NCBI GenBank assembly: GCA_963556195.1
Contig: OY744521.1
Span: forward strand, 136,493,399-136,557,398
DNA: 64,000 nt
Reading direction: 5' to 3'
Source of the DNA: Sepiola atlantica
Taxonomy: Eukaryota; Mollusca; Cephalopoda; Sepiida; Sepiolidae
Position numbers and translations under genes: made by a program. Positions 47,441 to 58,060 of this stretch are shown here, piece by piece. The notes beneath the pieces were generated by a model that saw nothing but the letters and a program-made list of their open reading frames with translations, had not been told where the DNA came from and ran no database searches. Position 1 is the stretch's first letter. The number at the start of each line of letters is the position of its first letter.

Positions 47441-47560
47441 GGGCCGGCGGGACAGTTATAAAAGTGGGGTGGGGGGGGCGGTTAAACACATGCATATCAA
47501 CTTAATTATTGATGACCGTAAAGTGGGGGGGGGGGCTCAAGTCAAAAAGTGAGGGGCCTA
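47441..47560 (-). mobile_element. ~120-bp deletion derivative (MITE) of the hAT family
   Basis: Starts cagggccggcgggacagtta, identical to the right terminus of the 7-kb hAT element, for about 35 bases. It then switches to the complement of the hAT left terminus ('acacatgcatatcaactta', 'attattgatgaccgtaaagt', 'ctcaagtcaaaaagtg'). Only the two ends are kept, so this is an internally deleted non-autonomous copy. It is flanked by the similar words tattacgggcaaa and taataagggcaaa. Confidence 0.75.
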
Positions 47561-47564
47561 ATAA

Positions 47565-47850
47565 GGGCAAACCGTCTTCACTGGTTTGGGCATGATGAAA
47601 GAAGCATAGGGTATATCAACACTTGCAGAGACCTAAGACTGGACGGCAAAAAAGAAAGCCGGGCACCCTAAGAAGACATGGAAAGAAACCATCAGAAAAG
47701 AGCACAAACAATAGCAAATGGGCACAATCATTCACCACAATTGTGATCACTGGAGACTGAGCATAAGGACAGCCAGACAGTCTTGAATCTCTTGTCAAAG
47801 GGAACAGATGATAAACCTGGATAGTGATATTAGTTCTTGCATGATTTCTG
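47565..47850 (+). pseudogene. LINE reverse transcriptase C-terminal fragment
   Basis: Reads ANRLHWFGHDERS, then a frameshifted GRP/KTWKE-like region, then words matching '..DR..W' tails. Same C-terminal architecture as copy E but a different lineage (RLHWFGHV-type). The hAT derivative sits immediately upstream. Confidence 0.55.
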
Positions 47851-47897
47851 ATCAAGCACTTTGATGGGTTTTTCCCCCTATTAACTTGTGATATATG

Positions 47898-47898
<1 letters not shown>

Positions 47899-47937
<39 letters not shown>
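47899..47937. repeat. (TA)n microsatellite
   Basis: About 19 TA units. Confidence 0.95.
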
Positions 47938-47938
<1 letters not shown>

Positions 47939-47939
47939 T

Positions 47940-48555
47940 ACACCTATGGATAAAATAGCAACTTCTATTCAATTAATCGTCTACAATAGATATATTTTGA
48001 CATTAAATAATCAAACACAGTTGATTTCCCGTAAAACAGACAGACCATCTTAACTTTCCACTTTTAGATTTGGATGAGGTCACATTTGTAGCATTCCAGT
48101 ATTCTTGTAGAGACAAAAAAAATTATAAAGTCTCCCTTTAGATTAACATTCCACACAATTTCAAAGATAAATATATATTAAAATAAAAATTACCAATTTG
48201 TTAAAAATACATGAGATTGTATACATTTAATGCAGTCTTTGCTGCAATACATTCTCAATAAAGTCGTTCTGAACTCAAAGCAATATCAATTTGTCATGTA
48301 GACAGTCAAATCTTTCCTTACTTATGTTTCCAATATTGGTAAATTCCGTTTTGTTGAAGTTTAAGAAATTCTTTTTCTTTTTTTTTACATATCTATAATA
48401 TTTCATGGAGAAATTGGTACAAAATAGGCTATAATTATTAAAACAAAATTTAAATAAGTAACAATGTTTTATTCTTTTGGGGGTTACAATGTTTTTGAAC
48501 AACAGACTTGCAGCTGAAAGACTTTTGTTCGGTCAAATGAAAATACAAGTCCTAT
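47940..48555. other. AT-rich stretch without genes
   Basis: Nothing recognised. Confidence 0.4.
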
Positions 48556-48559
48556 AGTT

Positions 48560-49020
48560 TAGAGCCTATCTTTCTCTGAGAGGCACAGAGATCCATCAGA
48601 CATCAGAAAATCAAATTGACTGTCCCACGGCCAGAGGACTGACCTCCCCTACTCATCCCCTGGAATATATTTACTTTTGATCAGAAATCTTAGATTCCAG
48701 TCTTTTTCTCAGTCCTCCCCATTCGGCCACCCAGATAATGACTAATCTTACCTATGAAGATCAAAGACTCAACCTCCAGGTCATTATTCCAGGTAAAACT
48801 CAAGTGATTCATAACCACAGCAAGGAACCTTTGTTTAATGAGGCACTCACTCTTTTATCAAAGAAAAATCAGACTCTGAGTGGCTGAACTCAAAATCAGA
48901 GATATTTTCAATTTCTTCTGTGCTACCCCTCACCTCTCTTGGCCAAACCTCTTTCACCTGCAGCTCGAATGCAGCAAAAACATTCAACACTAAACATGCC
49001 GCCAAGTGCACTGTTTACAA
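48560..49020 (+). repeat. Dispersed repeat family D, copy 3
   Basis: Direct relative of 3580-3815 and inverted relative of 41880-42330. This copy is the most complete at its 5' side ('gaggcacagagatccatca'). Confidence 0.6.
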
Positions 49021-49039
49021 TCACACTCTTTCAATTTCT

Positions 49040-51155
49040 TTGGCAACACTATTTGTCTTTCGTCTGATTTTCACTTTTTTTTGTTAAAACCTTATTTTAA
49101 TAGTAAATAAATATATCTGTAAAAAGAACTTTGAGAAAATATCTTATGTTTGTATGTTTATTAAACATTTTAATTACTACCAAAAAATTTAATTTTTTAA
49201 AGAATTACAAAAATAATCTTAATTTATTATTGCCAAGTTATATTAAAAAACGTATTGTTTCTGATTCATGTTTCGATCAGCGATTTTGTGATAGCAGAAA
49301 TTGGTTCCTTTAGAAATGATTAAAGCATGATTATTTATTCTCCTAAGTGAGTATTTTTTTATGTCAATGTTGTTATAAAAATAACACTGATCCAGACACG
49401 TGAAGAGAAAGCTTTTGCAAAGACTTGATATTGCTTTGTTCAGAGCCAGCTCAGTCGCCAAATTTAAATACATAAATTGGAGAGTTGCGAAATATTAGCG
49501 ACTGAGACAATACCTCTTTACAGAGCTTACCACAACACATCTCTACAGAACTCTTAATTATAATGAGACAAACATATAAAAGTAGTGAATAAATCTGAAA
49601 AACATTTGCGTTATTCGACTTATTAAAACCCCATGAACAACCTCAATTTACTATACATAACCCAACAAGACGCAGAGGAAGAATTAATTTGCGATATAAT
49701 CCTCCCTACCTCTCTCACGCAAGCGTATCAGCTGAGGACCTGAACAAACAATCAAGGCAGATTTAGCTGAGCTCTTGCATCCACAGGTGGTCGGCCTTTC
49801 ATGGTGGAATTGCGATTGGTTAGGAATTTCGGGCGACCTTGCTCAGGACTCCTGTTGTTTATGATGTAGTGAAGGCCAGGGAAGAAGTCTGCTCAACCCA
49901 ACCAGGGTAAACGCTGTTGCAAGAACTGTAGATGATTTATTGAACAAAAATGATTATTTTACTCATAGCTGGAGTGAAGTCATAGGTTCATACCTTCCCT
50001 AGCAGTATTAATAATGCATAAGTGAATGTAGCAAATCCGCGTTTAAAGCCACTTCGTTGATTTCATAGTTTGTTGTGTAATTAAAAGTTGGGTCAGTACC
50101 ACCAACGATCATCACTTGCTTTGAATAAAGAATACAAGTTCTGAGGATGAAACAATTTTATGCTCACATTTAAATTGTGCATTAGTAGAAGTATTTGAAA
50201 TGCAGTTAAAAGAAATCCTCCCCCACTCACTAAAACAAAAACAACATGCGCTATACAAAGTTTAAATCTAATTAAGTGTTGTGACGTTTTCTAAGAGTGT
50301 TTCTGATTGAAGAAGCTTGTTTCAGAATTTAAAGTTTATATTTTGAGAGAATCTTAAAGGGTCATCTGTATGGCAAATGCATTGATTTTCACAGAAAGCA
50401 GATAAAATCGTATCTCATTTCATAGCTACTAGGATCGAAGTGTCAACAGTTATTACTGCCTTCGTAAATGATATAGGCAAATCGCTGATCTAATTGAAGA
50501 CTCAGCAAGTCTTTCCATTTTTCAGTAATAAGAGATAGAAATAAGTTTTTAAGTTATCTGAACAGATAGAAATTTATGTCTTTCCAAAAGGAACGAAAAA
50601 GCTAAGTTACTACAACACCAGGAAGATTGTCAGATTCAGTACCCCTCCTCCCAATTAGGAGTTATACTCACAATGAATTCTTATTAATATGCAGAGAAAA
50701 ACTTTTAAAAAATGGCTAAGTACATAAATAAAATTATAATTTGGACACTAAACTTTAATTCCTAGTTAGTTTCACTTAAAGTCTAGTCAATAGAATATTA
50801 TGCAATTTGAAATATTAGATCTATATCATAAATAATGCTATACTTTATATTTGAAGTGAACTTCGAAATAACTGCATTAATTTAGAAATTCAAAAATCTA
50901 ATTCTCCGTATAAAAGCAGATAACCGACTATTGAGTTGGACATGATGACAATTTCAGTTTTCGGTATCAGTTTCATTTTTCCTCCTTCATACCTCAGTAT
51001 TTGATTCAGTTTCTTTTTTAAATTTTATTTAGTAATCTTTTTTTTCTTTCTAAAGAAGCCATTAATTGCTTTGTGCGATGATTAGTTGTTATACATCGTT
51101 AAATCGTGCCACTATTAAAATAGAATTTGTGATTCAATCATCCTCTTATTTAAAG
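49040..51155. other. Unassigned stretch, no gene recognised
   Basis: 49660-49930 is more GC-rich than its neighbours but is closed in all frames beyond short runs. The rest is AT-rich. Confidence 0.4.
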
Positions 51156-51162
51156 AGGGTGC

Positions 51163-51822
51163 TGATATCGAACATGCACCAGTTTCCGTGAAGTTCGCGT
51201 CGGCAGCGTTCAGCCATGTTACGTAAACACCCGAGAAATGCCAAGACGAATGTTGACAGACAATAACTTTGATACCTTGATGAGTCATATGTTTTCAGTT
51301 TCATTTTCAAGAAATATAGGAAATAAAAACAAACGAACAAAACATCACAAAATCACTGTTAAAAAATGTTTTTTTAATTTTTTAACAAAACAATGCTAAA
51401 CAACTCTTAATAAATACATTTTTATTATTTTTTTTCATTTCTTTTTGTATTCAGTCAACTGGTTAAAAAGTAATTTTTTTTTTTGTTTCTTAAAAATTGG
51501 AGGGGGGAGGGTCTTTTTTAACATTGTCTTTTGTAATCAGTCAGAGTCGGGTTAGTGTTGAACGGAGACTTGTCTAGCTCAACTGTATGCCCTGGGCCTC
51601 CGATTTGACAAGGATTTCATAACAAATGGTCTTCGCAGACCTCCCTCAAAAAATTTATCCAATCTTCTGGCTTTAATCAATTTCAACATTGGTTAGAAAA
51701 TTTGTTGTCTGCCAGCTGACAGCTGATTAGTTAATCGCCTCAGTATTTCTCTGGTGTTTACGTAACATGCCGAATGCTGCCGACGCGAAGTTCCTGGAAC
51801 CTGGTACATATTCGATATCAGT
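51163..51822. mobile_element. TIR element (660 bp) with ~85-bp inverted arms
   Basis: The left arm 51163-51245 and right arm 51738-51822 are complementary over 'ctgatatcgaa', 'cttc(g)cgtcggcagc', 'catgttacgtaaacac' and 'gagaaat'. They are GC-rich compared with the interior. About 490 bases lie between them without a recognisable frame. It is either a non-autonomous DNA transposon of unknown superfamily or an inverted duplication. Flanking target duplications are not evident. Confidence 0.6.
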
Positions 51823-51839
51823 ACTTTAGAGAGTTAACT

Positions 51840-52670
51840 GTTGGAATACATTGTTATTTCATTTTCAACAATTAATTCCTTAAAACGGTGACCATGATGA
51901 AAGATTTATGAAACGCATAAAACTTAATATTCATTCTGCTCTATTCTAATGATTTAACACCTTTTATATTGACATGATGAGAGGGTGGAGCGCATACCTA
52001 AACCGCAGAAAACAAAAGCAATTGGAAAGACATTCAGACTTTGAAGTAAATTATCTGTGGGTTCTTTTGATATGCTTTTTATGTGAAATAATTGTTACTT
52101 TTTTTTAAATCATGGTATAATTTAATGATATTAACATTAAAAAAAACATCTTTTTAAAAATTTAATTTATTAAACAAAGCTAAAAATAAAAATTATTAGT
52201 GTGTCACAACACGTGAACTCTAGGGAGCCGGTGCTAATTGTTACATTTTGCAATCCCTTGCGTCAGACTTGAGTGGCAAGTAAAATAAATTTGCTTCACT
52301 AAAAATGTCAGCTCACTGATCAGGGTATTCAATGTGATCCGATGTTAGCTAAAATATCAACAACGTTGGAGACACCAGCCAGGTTCAAGAGGTCAGATAA
52401 CCTGTCACTGAGATTTGTTGAAACACTGACAGCGTCTGTGTTTCCCTTCCTTTTCAGCTTCTCTTTCTCTCTCTCCCCTCTCTATCTCTTTCTTTCTCCC
52501 TTGCTTCTCCACGACAATAGAAAAAGAGTCGGCTTTTGAAATCTAAACGAGGAAGGCGCGTTTGTCGCGCTCTGACATCTTTGAGTTGTAATTATGTTTC
52601 TTTTTCGAAATATAAATCATATTTTTATATAAAAAGTAAAATGGTTAGTTCCATTATTACATAATGTTTG
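51840..52670. other. Unassigned stretch upstream of a candidate exon
   Basis: 52340-52570 is GC-richer, with a pyrimidine tract at 52440-52510. The 65-codon frame across it ends in Ser/Leu/Pro low complexity. Confidence 0.3.
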
Positions 52671-52678
52671 ATTTCCAG

Positions 52679-52755
52679 CATATGGTCCCAACCTAACAGC
52701 CAGTCCAGCAGCAAGTCGACAAAGTACCCAGCCGGGTATGAACCCTTTATGTTAA
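52679..52755 (+). CDS. Candidate terminal coding exon (24 codons plus stop), unrecognised
   Basis: A good 3' splice site (gtttgatttccag, AG at 52677-52678) is followed by two bases completing a codon and 24 codons, YGPNLTASPAASRQST and on, to a TAA at 52753-52755. The peptide is rich in Ser, Pro, Ala, Gln and Asn, like the disordered tails of many RNA-binding or nuclear proteins. About 330 bases later is AATAAA (53083-53088), compatible with a 3' UTR. No upstream exon is identified in the window. It could equally be a chance combination. Confidence 0.25.
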
Positions 52756-53082
52756 AAGGCATGTAACGATCGTTTGGTCCTCAGGGCTGGTGTTGTGCCA
52801 TACCCATAATAACCCTTCCAAAGACGTCTCCAAGACTCACACACACTAAGTCACACTCCCCAGCAAACGGTCGGATCACAAGAGCAGTTATATTGTAAAT
52901 AAGTGTAAAATAATCTTTATTTTATATTTTGAGTTTCTTGCTGTTAATTGTAAAGTTTATTTATTTAAATATTTTGAAAATGTAAAGAAAAATATATTAC
53001 ACAAGTGTAAACTTATTTATGTTGTCATTTATGTCTTATTTGTGTTGTCTTAAGGAAGATTGTACCATAATTACAAAAATCT

Positions 53083-53088
53083 AATAAA
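53083..53088 (+). promoter_or_regulatory. Possible polyadenylation signal for the candidate exon
   Basis: A canonical AATAAA hexamer about 330 bases after the TAA. Such hexamers are frequent in AT-rich DNA. Confidence 0.2.
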
Positions 53089-53344
53089 ATTATTTTCATG
53101 ATAAAAGCGAACCAAAAGAGCATGCTCACATTTCGGAGGGGGGGGGGGGATTTTCACATGGGACTTTCGAAGATGATCAACAAAAATAAAATAAAATTAA
53201 AATAAAAATATTTAACTGGAAATAGAATTTATCAAATTCCATCTGCATATGTTCTTAATCTGAGCTGGGAAAGTGTTTGAAAAATATATTACTCTATTAG
53301 CAAAAAGATCAGGATTTTGAAAATCTGTCGTCAAAGATAATATC

Positions 53345-53700
53345 TATTAAATAAAGGGTTTAGTTTGAAATTCTGTATAGATTCCCGAGTTTGACAAAGA
53401 TTCCCAAGTTCGAAAAGATGCACCTGGTAATGGTTTAAACTAAACCCTTCATTTAATCCGCAGGATAGATTGTTCCATCAGCCATGACCGGGTAGACGTG
53501 TTAATTATTATATTATTCTTAGTTATCATTGCCTGTAGTAAGGATTACACCTTCCGTATAGGTTCCTGAATTAAAATATAATGATTCACAAGTTCAAAAA
53601 GATACACCCGATAAAAGATCGGAGGTTACATTCGCTGAAACGTTGTGAAAATAACTAACTAAGAAAAGTAGTTGGAATAATCCAAATTGTTTTATTTTTA
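53345..53700 (+). repeat. Two copies of dispersed repeat E in tandem
   Basis: 53345-53480 ('gtttgacaaagattcccaag', 'agatgcacctgg', 'aaactaaacccttcatttaat') and 53570-53700 ('gatcggaggttacattcgc', 'tgaaacgttgtgaaaataac', 'ggaataatccaaat') both match parts of 37790-37990. Confidence 0.5.
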
Positions 53701-53859
53701 TCTGTCCCCTTTTGATCTGCACTAAATAATATCTGACTGTACATGTCCCCCACCCTCTCTTGCGTAATCAAAATAATACAAAATGGTACAAGAACTCAAA
53801 TATTGAAAATTGGCCAGGAACAAAGTGTAGTATCTGTTCCGATGGATACTGCATCCCAT

Positions 53860-54110
53860 AGACTGATATTGTCTTGGCCTTCAGGGCTTGATTTACGCTG
53901 GTCTCCAGGTTTGTCCTGTGCAGTTCTAGGAGGTCCACTCTCCCAGGCTTTGCCTTCCCTCTTTGGGGAGGAGTAAGTTTATTGCTTATTGCCTGAGGTG
54001 CCCCTACCGGGGAATGCCAACGGGGCTGCCCAGGCATTTTTTGTAGGCCTTCTCGGGCGCTGGCTTTTCAAATCCCACTTTCCTGACCTTGTGTCACATC
54101 TTACTTTGTG
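53860..54110. other. GC-rich island of unknown origin
   Basis: Markedly richer in G and C than its surroundings. Frames are open on both strands (53743-53976 plus, 53768-54037 and 53979-54185 minus), with protein-like stretches such as SGKWDLKSQRPRRPTKNAW. I cannot assign a strand or a family. A transposon ORF fragment is the likeliest explanation. Confidence 0.3.
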
Positions 54111-54199
54111 GGAGGAAGATAAATAACTTGAAAAAAAAAACAAAGTATAGTGAACTGAGCTGGTGCCAACCAATTTGTTTCTCATGATGGTAACATATT

Positions 54200-55590
54200 G
54201 TTGGAGAAAAACGCTGAAAGAAAGGATATTGAATGCTCAGAGGGCAAAACATCAAAATTTTATGAAGACTAACTGAGCAACAGTGAGCAAACTTCTCTTC
54301 CAGATTATTCTCACCAATGTAACGTCAATCGTCATTGGGTTTCATCGCACATGTGCTTTTGTTGTCAGACTAAAGTAAATTTAGTAAATATCAGAAAAAG
54401 ACAACAACGAAGATGAACAAGTGTTGTTGCAGTTATATCAATACAATTCTGAAAATAGTCTTAATTGATGAGACAGAGTATCGGAATAACTGGAGTGTTT
54501 TGCTGCCATTTCTATCATGTCTGACCGCCTACAAATAGACAATAAAACCATTGTCCCGCTAAGAATAGCCCGATTAAAAGACTGGTGTCTTTGTAGTTCC
54601 AAATGTCACATTTCCTCAGTTGCTTCAAGCTTAAACTGTCCAAGACAAAAATTTAAACAATAATACAATCCAGTAGAGTCAATAAAAGAACCAAGATTCA
54701 ACATTTTGTTTGGCTTTTGTGTCAATAAGAGTCTACAATTCTTTGGATAAATCACTTGGTTTTAAAGCAAAATATTCAAGTTGTTTTTTGGCTTGAAAAT
54801 TAGATAAAAAATGGTAAGAACAAATGATGCTGCTTCAACCCTCCCGTCAACACAGCATCTGAAATTTTCATGATCTTAAATTACTTTTTAATATTCATCG
54901 AGGAATTAAGTTTTACTCATGAGTATGAGGATAGTGTAGAAAACTGAACAAAAGCGAACTATATACATATACATCTGTATATTTATAAAGTTGGGACATT
55001 CATCACACTAATCATGAGATTAAAATGCCAAATTCATATTCACAAAACAGCAATAGCTTTCTAATATACTGATCATGTATATGCGATCAGTGTCATAATC
55101 ATATATATATATATATAAAGAAATATATTGTGTGTACTTAGACAGCATTCTTTCATTTAAGCAAACATTGAATTCTACTACTTGATGACTTATTTTTATT
55201 TTTTAGATTTTCCTAATAATCTTATTAGTTTCAAAATCATTCCATATGCATCACCAGCACTTTTGATTCTTCGTAAAATAATCTTCAGGTGGCAAAAACA
55301 ACATATAAAAACTGGAAAAAAAAACAACTTAAAAAAACTGTATGTGAGGTTGCTAAACATCAACAACAAACAGGTGTTGTTCAAAAAAAGGGCTTATAAT
55401 TTATATTCCAGGACGACAGAATTAGCATCCCAGGATATTTTGTATTTACATTAAACATTTCAAAATATTGTTAGTTTTGTACGTAATGTTATTTATTGTA
55501 GGTTGCTGGGTTTTAATAAAGATAGCTTCAAGGTATCATGAATGTAGGAGTAATAAGTTTGTGTCTATACACACACACACACATATATAT
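54200..55590. other. AT-rich stretch without recognisable genes
   Basis: Only AT-biased frames are seen. It ends in (CA)n-(TA)n at 55569-55593, which abuts the Penelope-like truncation point. Confidence 0.4.
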
Positions 55591-55595
55591 ATAAT

Positions 55596-56480
55596 TCAGT
55601 TCTTAAATTCACTCATGAGCTTAATGTTAACAATAAAATTCCGTTTTTAGATGTTCTCATTGACCCTAACAGTGATGCATTCATCACCTCTCCCTATAAA
55701 AAACCTACATCTATTAACACCTGTATTTTAAGTTTTAAAAGTGAATGCCCATATAGATATAAAATCGCTATGGTCAAAAATCTATTAAACCGTGCAAAAT
55801 TAATCTCCTCATCCAAAAAAATATTTTTTAATGAATTAAAAAACATAAAGTCCTAATTAATAATCAATTTCCCAATTATATGGTTGATGAACAAATAAAA
55901 TTAATGATTAGAAATTTAGATAATCCTACTAATAATAAGCTAAATAATTCCCACTACATAAATCTATTTTATTGTAATCAAATGCATCCAAACTTTAAAT
56001 TGGATGAAAAAGCTCTTAAAAATATAATACATCGCTATATATCCCCCACCAATTCTGATGATAAAATACGATTTATCATTTATTATAAAAAAATGAAAAC
56101 ATCAAACTATGTTGTTAAAAATAACACTTCTCAAACCCAAAATACATTAGGAAGAACCAATGTAATATATCAGTTCCAATGCCCTATGAGATAATGTATC
56201 TCCGACAACAATAAAAAAAACTAATTCTTACATAGGTTTCACATCCACAACACTATCCCGAAGACTCACTCTACATCTCTCTGACACTAGCTCTATATGC
56301 CAACACCTAAAAAAACATAATTGCACCCACTCTCAATATAGAAACATCCTTGTTAACAATACCAAAATAATACACCACGATACCAATATCAAAAAATTAA
56401 AAATACTCGAAGCCCTCTACATAAAACTAAACATCCCACAATTAATAATGTCAATTATGAAACTAGTCGCAACATTTTAA
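55596..56480 (+). pseudogene. Penelope-like element: end of reverse transcriptase plus GIY-YIG endonuclease, broken
   Basis: Truncated at its 5' end against (TA)n. The first frame reads THELNVNNKIPFLDVLID, the conserved strand near the end of Penelope reverse transcriptase. It continues to a TAA near 55855 after a 1-base shift. The frame 55880-56194 carries the linker and ends at FQCPMR, a Cys of the zinc-finger-like linker, with a stop where the next Cys should follow. After another shift, NSYIGFTSTTLSRRLTLHLS and CQHLKKHNC are the GIY-YIG nuclease, ending at 56480. At least three lesions make it inactive. Its sequence differs from the 7.5-kb copy, so it is another lineage. Confidence 0.8.
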
Positions 56481-56752
56481 AGTGTCTAGCATAATAATTA
56501 ACATTACCAAATTCTTAGCCATTAGGTAGTTATGCGTTTGAATTGTATGCACTTTCTTTAATGTCATCAATTTCTTAACGGTTTAAACAGTCAAACTTTT
56601 AAATCTCTCATATGTGTAGAACGCCATCACGCTCTCATGTACATTTCAACTTTACAGACGCTTTTTCAAGTTATAAACTACTTGCCATTATAATTCAAAA
56701 ATGAGCACAACAGTAAAGTCATAATTTGTAAAGACACTAAAACTAATACCGC

Positions 56753-56782
56753 CTGAAGATGATTTGACGATTCAAATCGAAA
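56753..56782 (+). ncRNA. Hammerhead-like core downstream of the Penelope-like copy
   Basis: CUGAAGA, one extra base, then a perfect 6-bp stem GATTTG/CAAATC with loop ACGATT, then GAAA. It lies 270 bases after the endonuclease stop. The base after GAAA is A where a hammerhead has the closing C, and stems I and III are not evident. Confidence 0.4.
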
Positions 56783-56965
56783 ATACTTGCAAAAAAGAAA
56801 AAAGAATGGAACAAGAAACCCATGGATCATATTTACATCAATTTGACCGAAACATTAGATGGACAATTCGGAAAATTGAAAAAAAAAGAAAAAAAGTTGC
56901 ATCAAACAAAACCACTCCGTGTTATTTAATGTTTTCCTAAATGAAAATATGCTGCCTAAATACAC

Positions 56966-56968
<3 letters not shown>

Positions 56969-57013
<45 letters not shown>
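56969..57013. repeat. (TA)n microsatellite
   Basis: About 22 TA units, followed by (AC)n and a Helitron-like end. Confidence 0.95.
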
Positions 57014-57019
<6 letters not shown>

Positions 57020-57025
57020 CACACA

Positions 57026-57057
57026 CTAGCAGGACCCGTGTCCCGGCGTTGTTCGGG
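57026..57057 (-). mobile_element. Helitron-like 3' terminus (inverted)
   Basis: On the minus strand: hairpin CCCG-aacaacgc-CGGG, then acacgggtcctg, CTAG and T. This closely matches the 3' end of the element at 38336-38892. The element would extend to the right, but I could not find its 5' TC end. G/C homopolymers at 57200-57260 complicate the interior. Confidence 0.5.
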
Positions 57058-57059
57058 TA

Positions 57060-57660
57060 GAATATAAAAAAATGATTAAAGTATGAAAAAAAAATCTGCA
57101 AAAAAGGAATTTCCCCAACAAAAAAAAAGAAGTTCTTTTTCTACAATAAAATGAAGCGCAGAAAATATGTATAATGTTTTAGGATACATTTTTTCTGTCA
57201 CCCCCCCCCCCCCCACACACATTTTTGGAGGGGGGTGGATGGGAGGGGGGGGGGGGGGGGTTAAGTTTGTATTATTTGCAGTCGTGATGTAAGCGATTCT
57301 GACTTCCGGGGAAAGCCGAATCAAGTTCTGATGCTTCTATACAATACGAAGCAAACTAAAACTAAAATTTAGGTATGGGTTAGGTTAAGATAAAAATTTT
57401 AAAAGAAAACAGTTTGGTTCATATTGTGTGGATTGTTCAATGAAGTCTGTTATCATCGCTTTTACTTAGCTAAACACGGGTATTTTCTATCATGGGCGAT
57501 TTTATTTTTTTGTGAAGGGGGTAGCTAATTTCAGAATTTGTAAAAATCGAGAAACCATTCGGTTATACGTGTCAATTTATCACTAACTTAGCAGAAAGTG
57601 GGTTCTCATTACTTGTTAAATTTATGTAGGAAAGTGATCCTCCCATCTTAAAATTTAAAA
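57060..57660. other. Unassigned stretch with G/C homopolymers
   Basis: C15 at 57200 and G-runs at 57227-57260 could form G-quadruplex structures. No gene is recognised. Confidence 0.4.
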
Positions 57661-57707
57661 TATTTAATCTTTTTTGTTATTTCCTTTTTTTGTTAATATT
57701 TTTTCAG

Positions 57708-57856
57708 GCTATTTACATGTAATTGCAAAAAACAAAAAAGGAGAGTTTGAAATTTTTGAGGAGGTAAACTATGTTTTTGAAACAATGATGGTTGGAGCTG
57801 GAAAAGTTCATCTGACTTTGTGTATGTATGACTTGTTTGAGAGAGTCAGATATTAA
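57708..57856 (+). CDS. Candidate exon, unrecognised
   Basis: A strong 3' splice-site-like sequence (T-rich tract ending tttttcag, AG at 57706-57707) opens 49 codons ending at 57854-57856. The peptide has balanced composition and alternating hydrophobic strands (YLHVIAKNKKGEFEIFEE, then GAGKVHLTLCMYDL). An internal donor-like gaggaggtaaac (GT at 57764) could end the exon early. No family is recognised. It lies 200 bases upstream of an intact transposase gene that itself has a splice-acceptor-like site before its ATG. Confidence 0.22.
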
Positions 57857-58040
57857 TTAATGTAGTAAATTAGGAAATCGAATGAAACTGACTGGTATTT
57901 TCCATAAATAGCTCTACTTATTATTGAGTACTATTATATAAACACAAAAGAGAATTTTCGGACTTATACCCTTACCTAGATTACTAATATATACATATAC
58001 ATTGTAATACAGTTTTTGGTCATACTAATGATTTTCGTGT

Positions 58041-58060
58041 TATCTTTCCAGGTGCAGTAA
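58041..58060 (+). promoter_or_regulatory. Splice-acceptor-like site just before the transposase ATG
   Basis: tatctttccag ends at 58051, followed by eight bases and the ATG. It is conserved in copy 1. No stop lies between the AG and the ATG in the transposase frame, so an upstream exon could in principle be spliced in frame. Confidence 0.3.
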
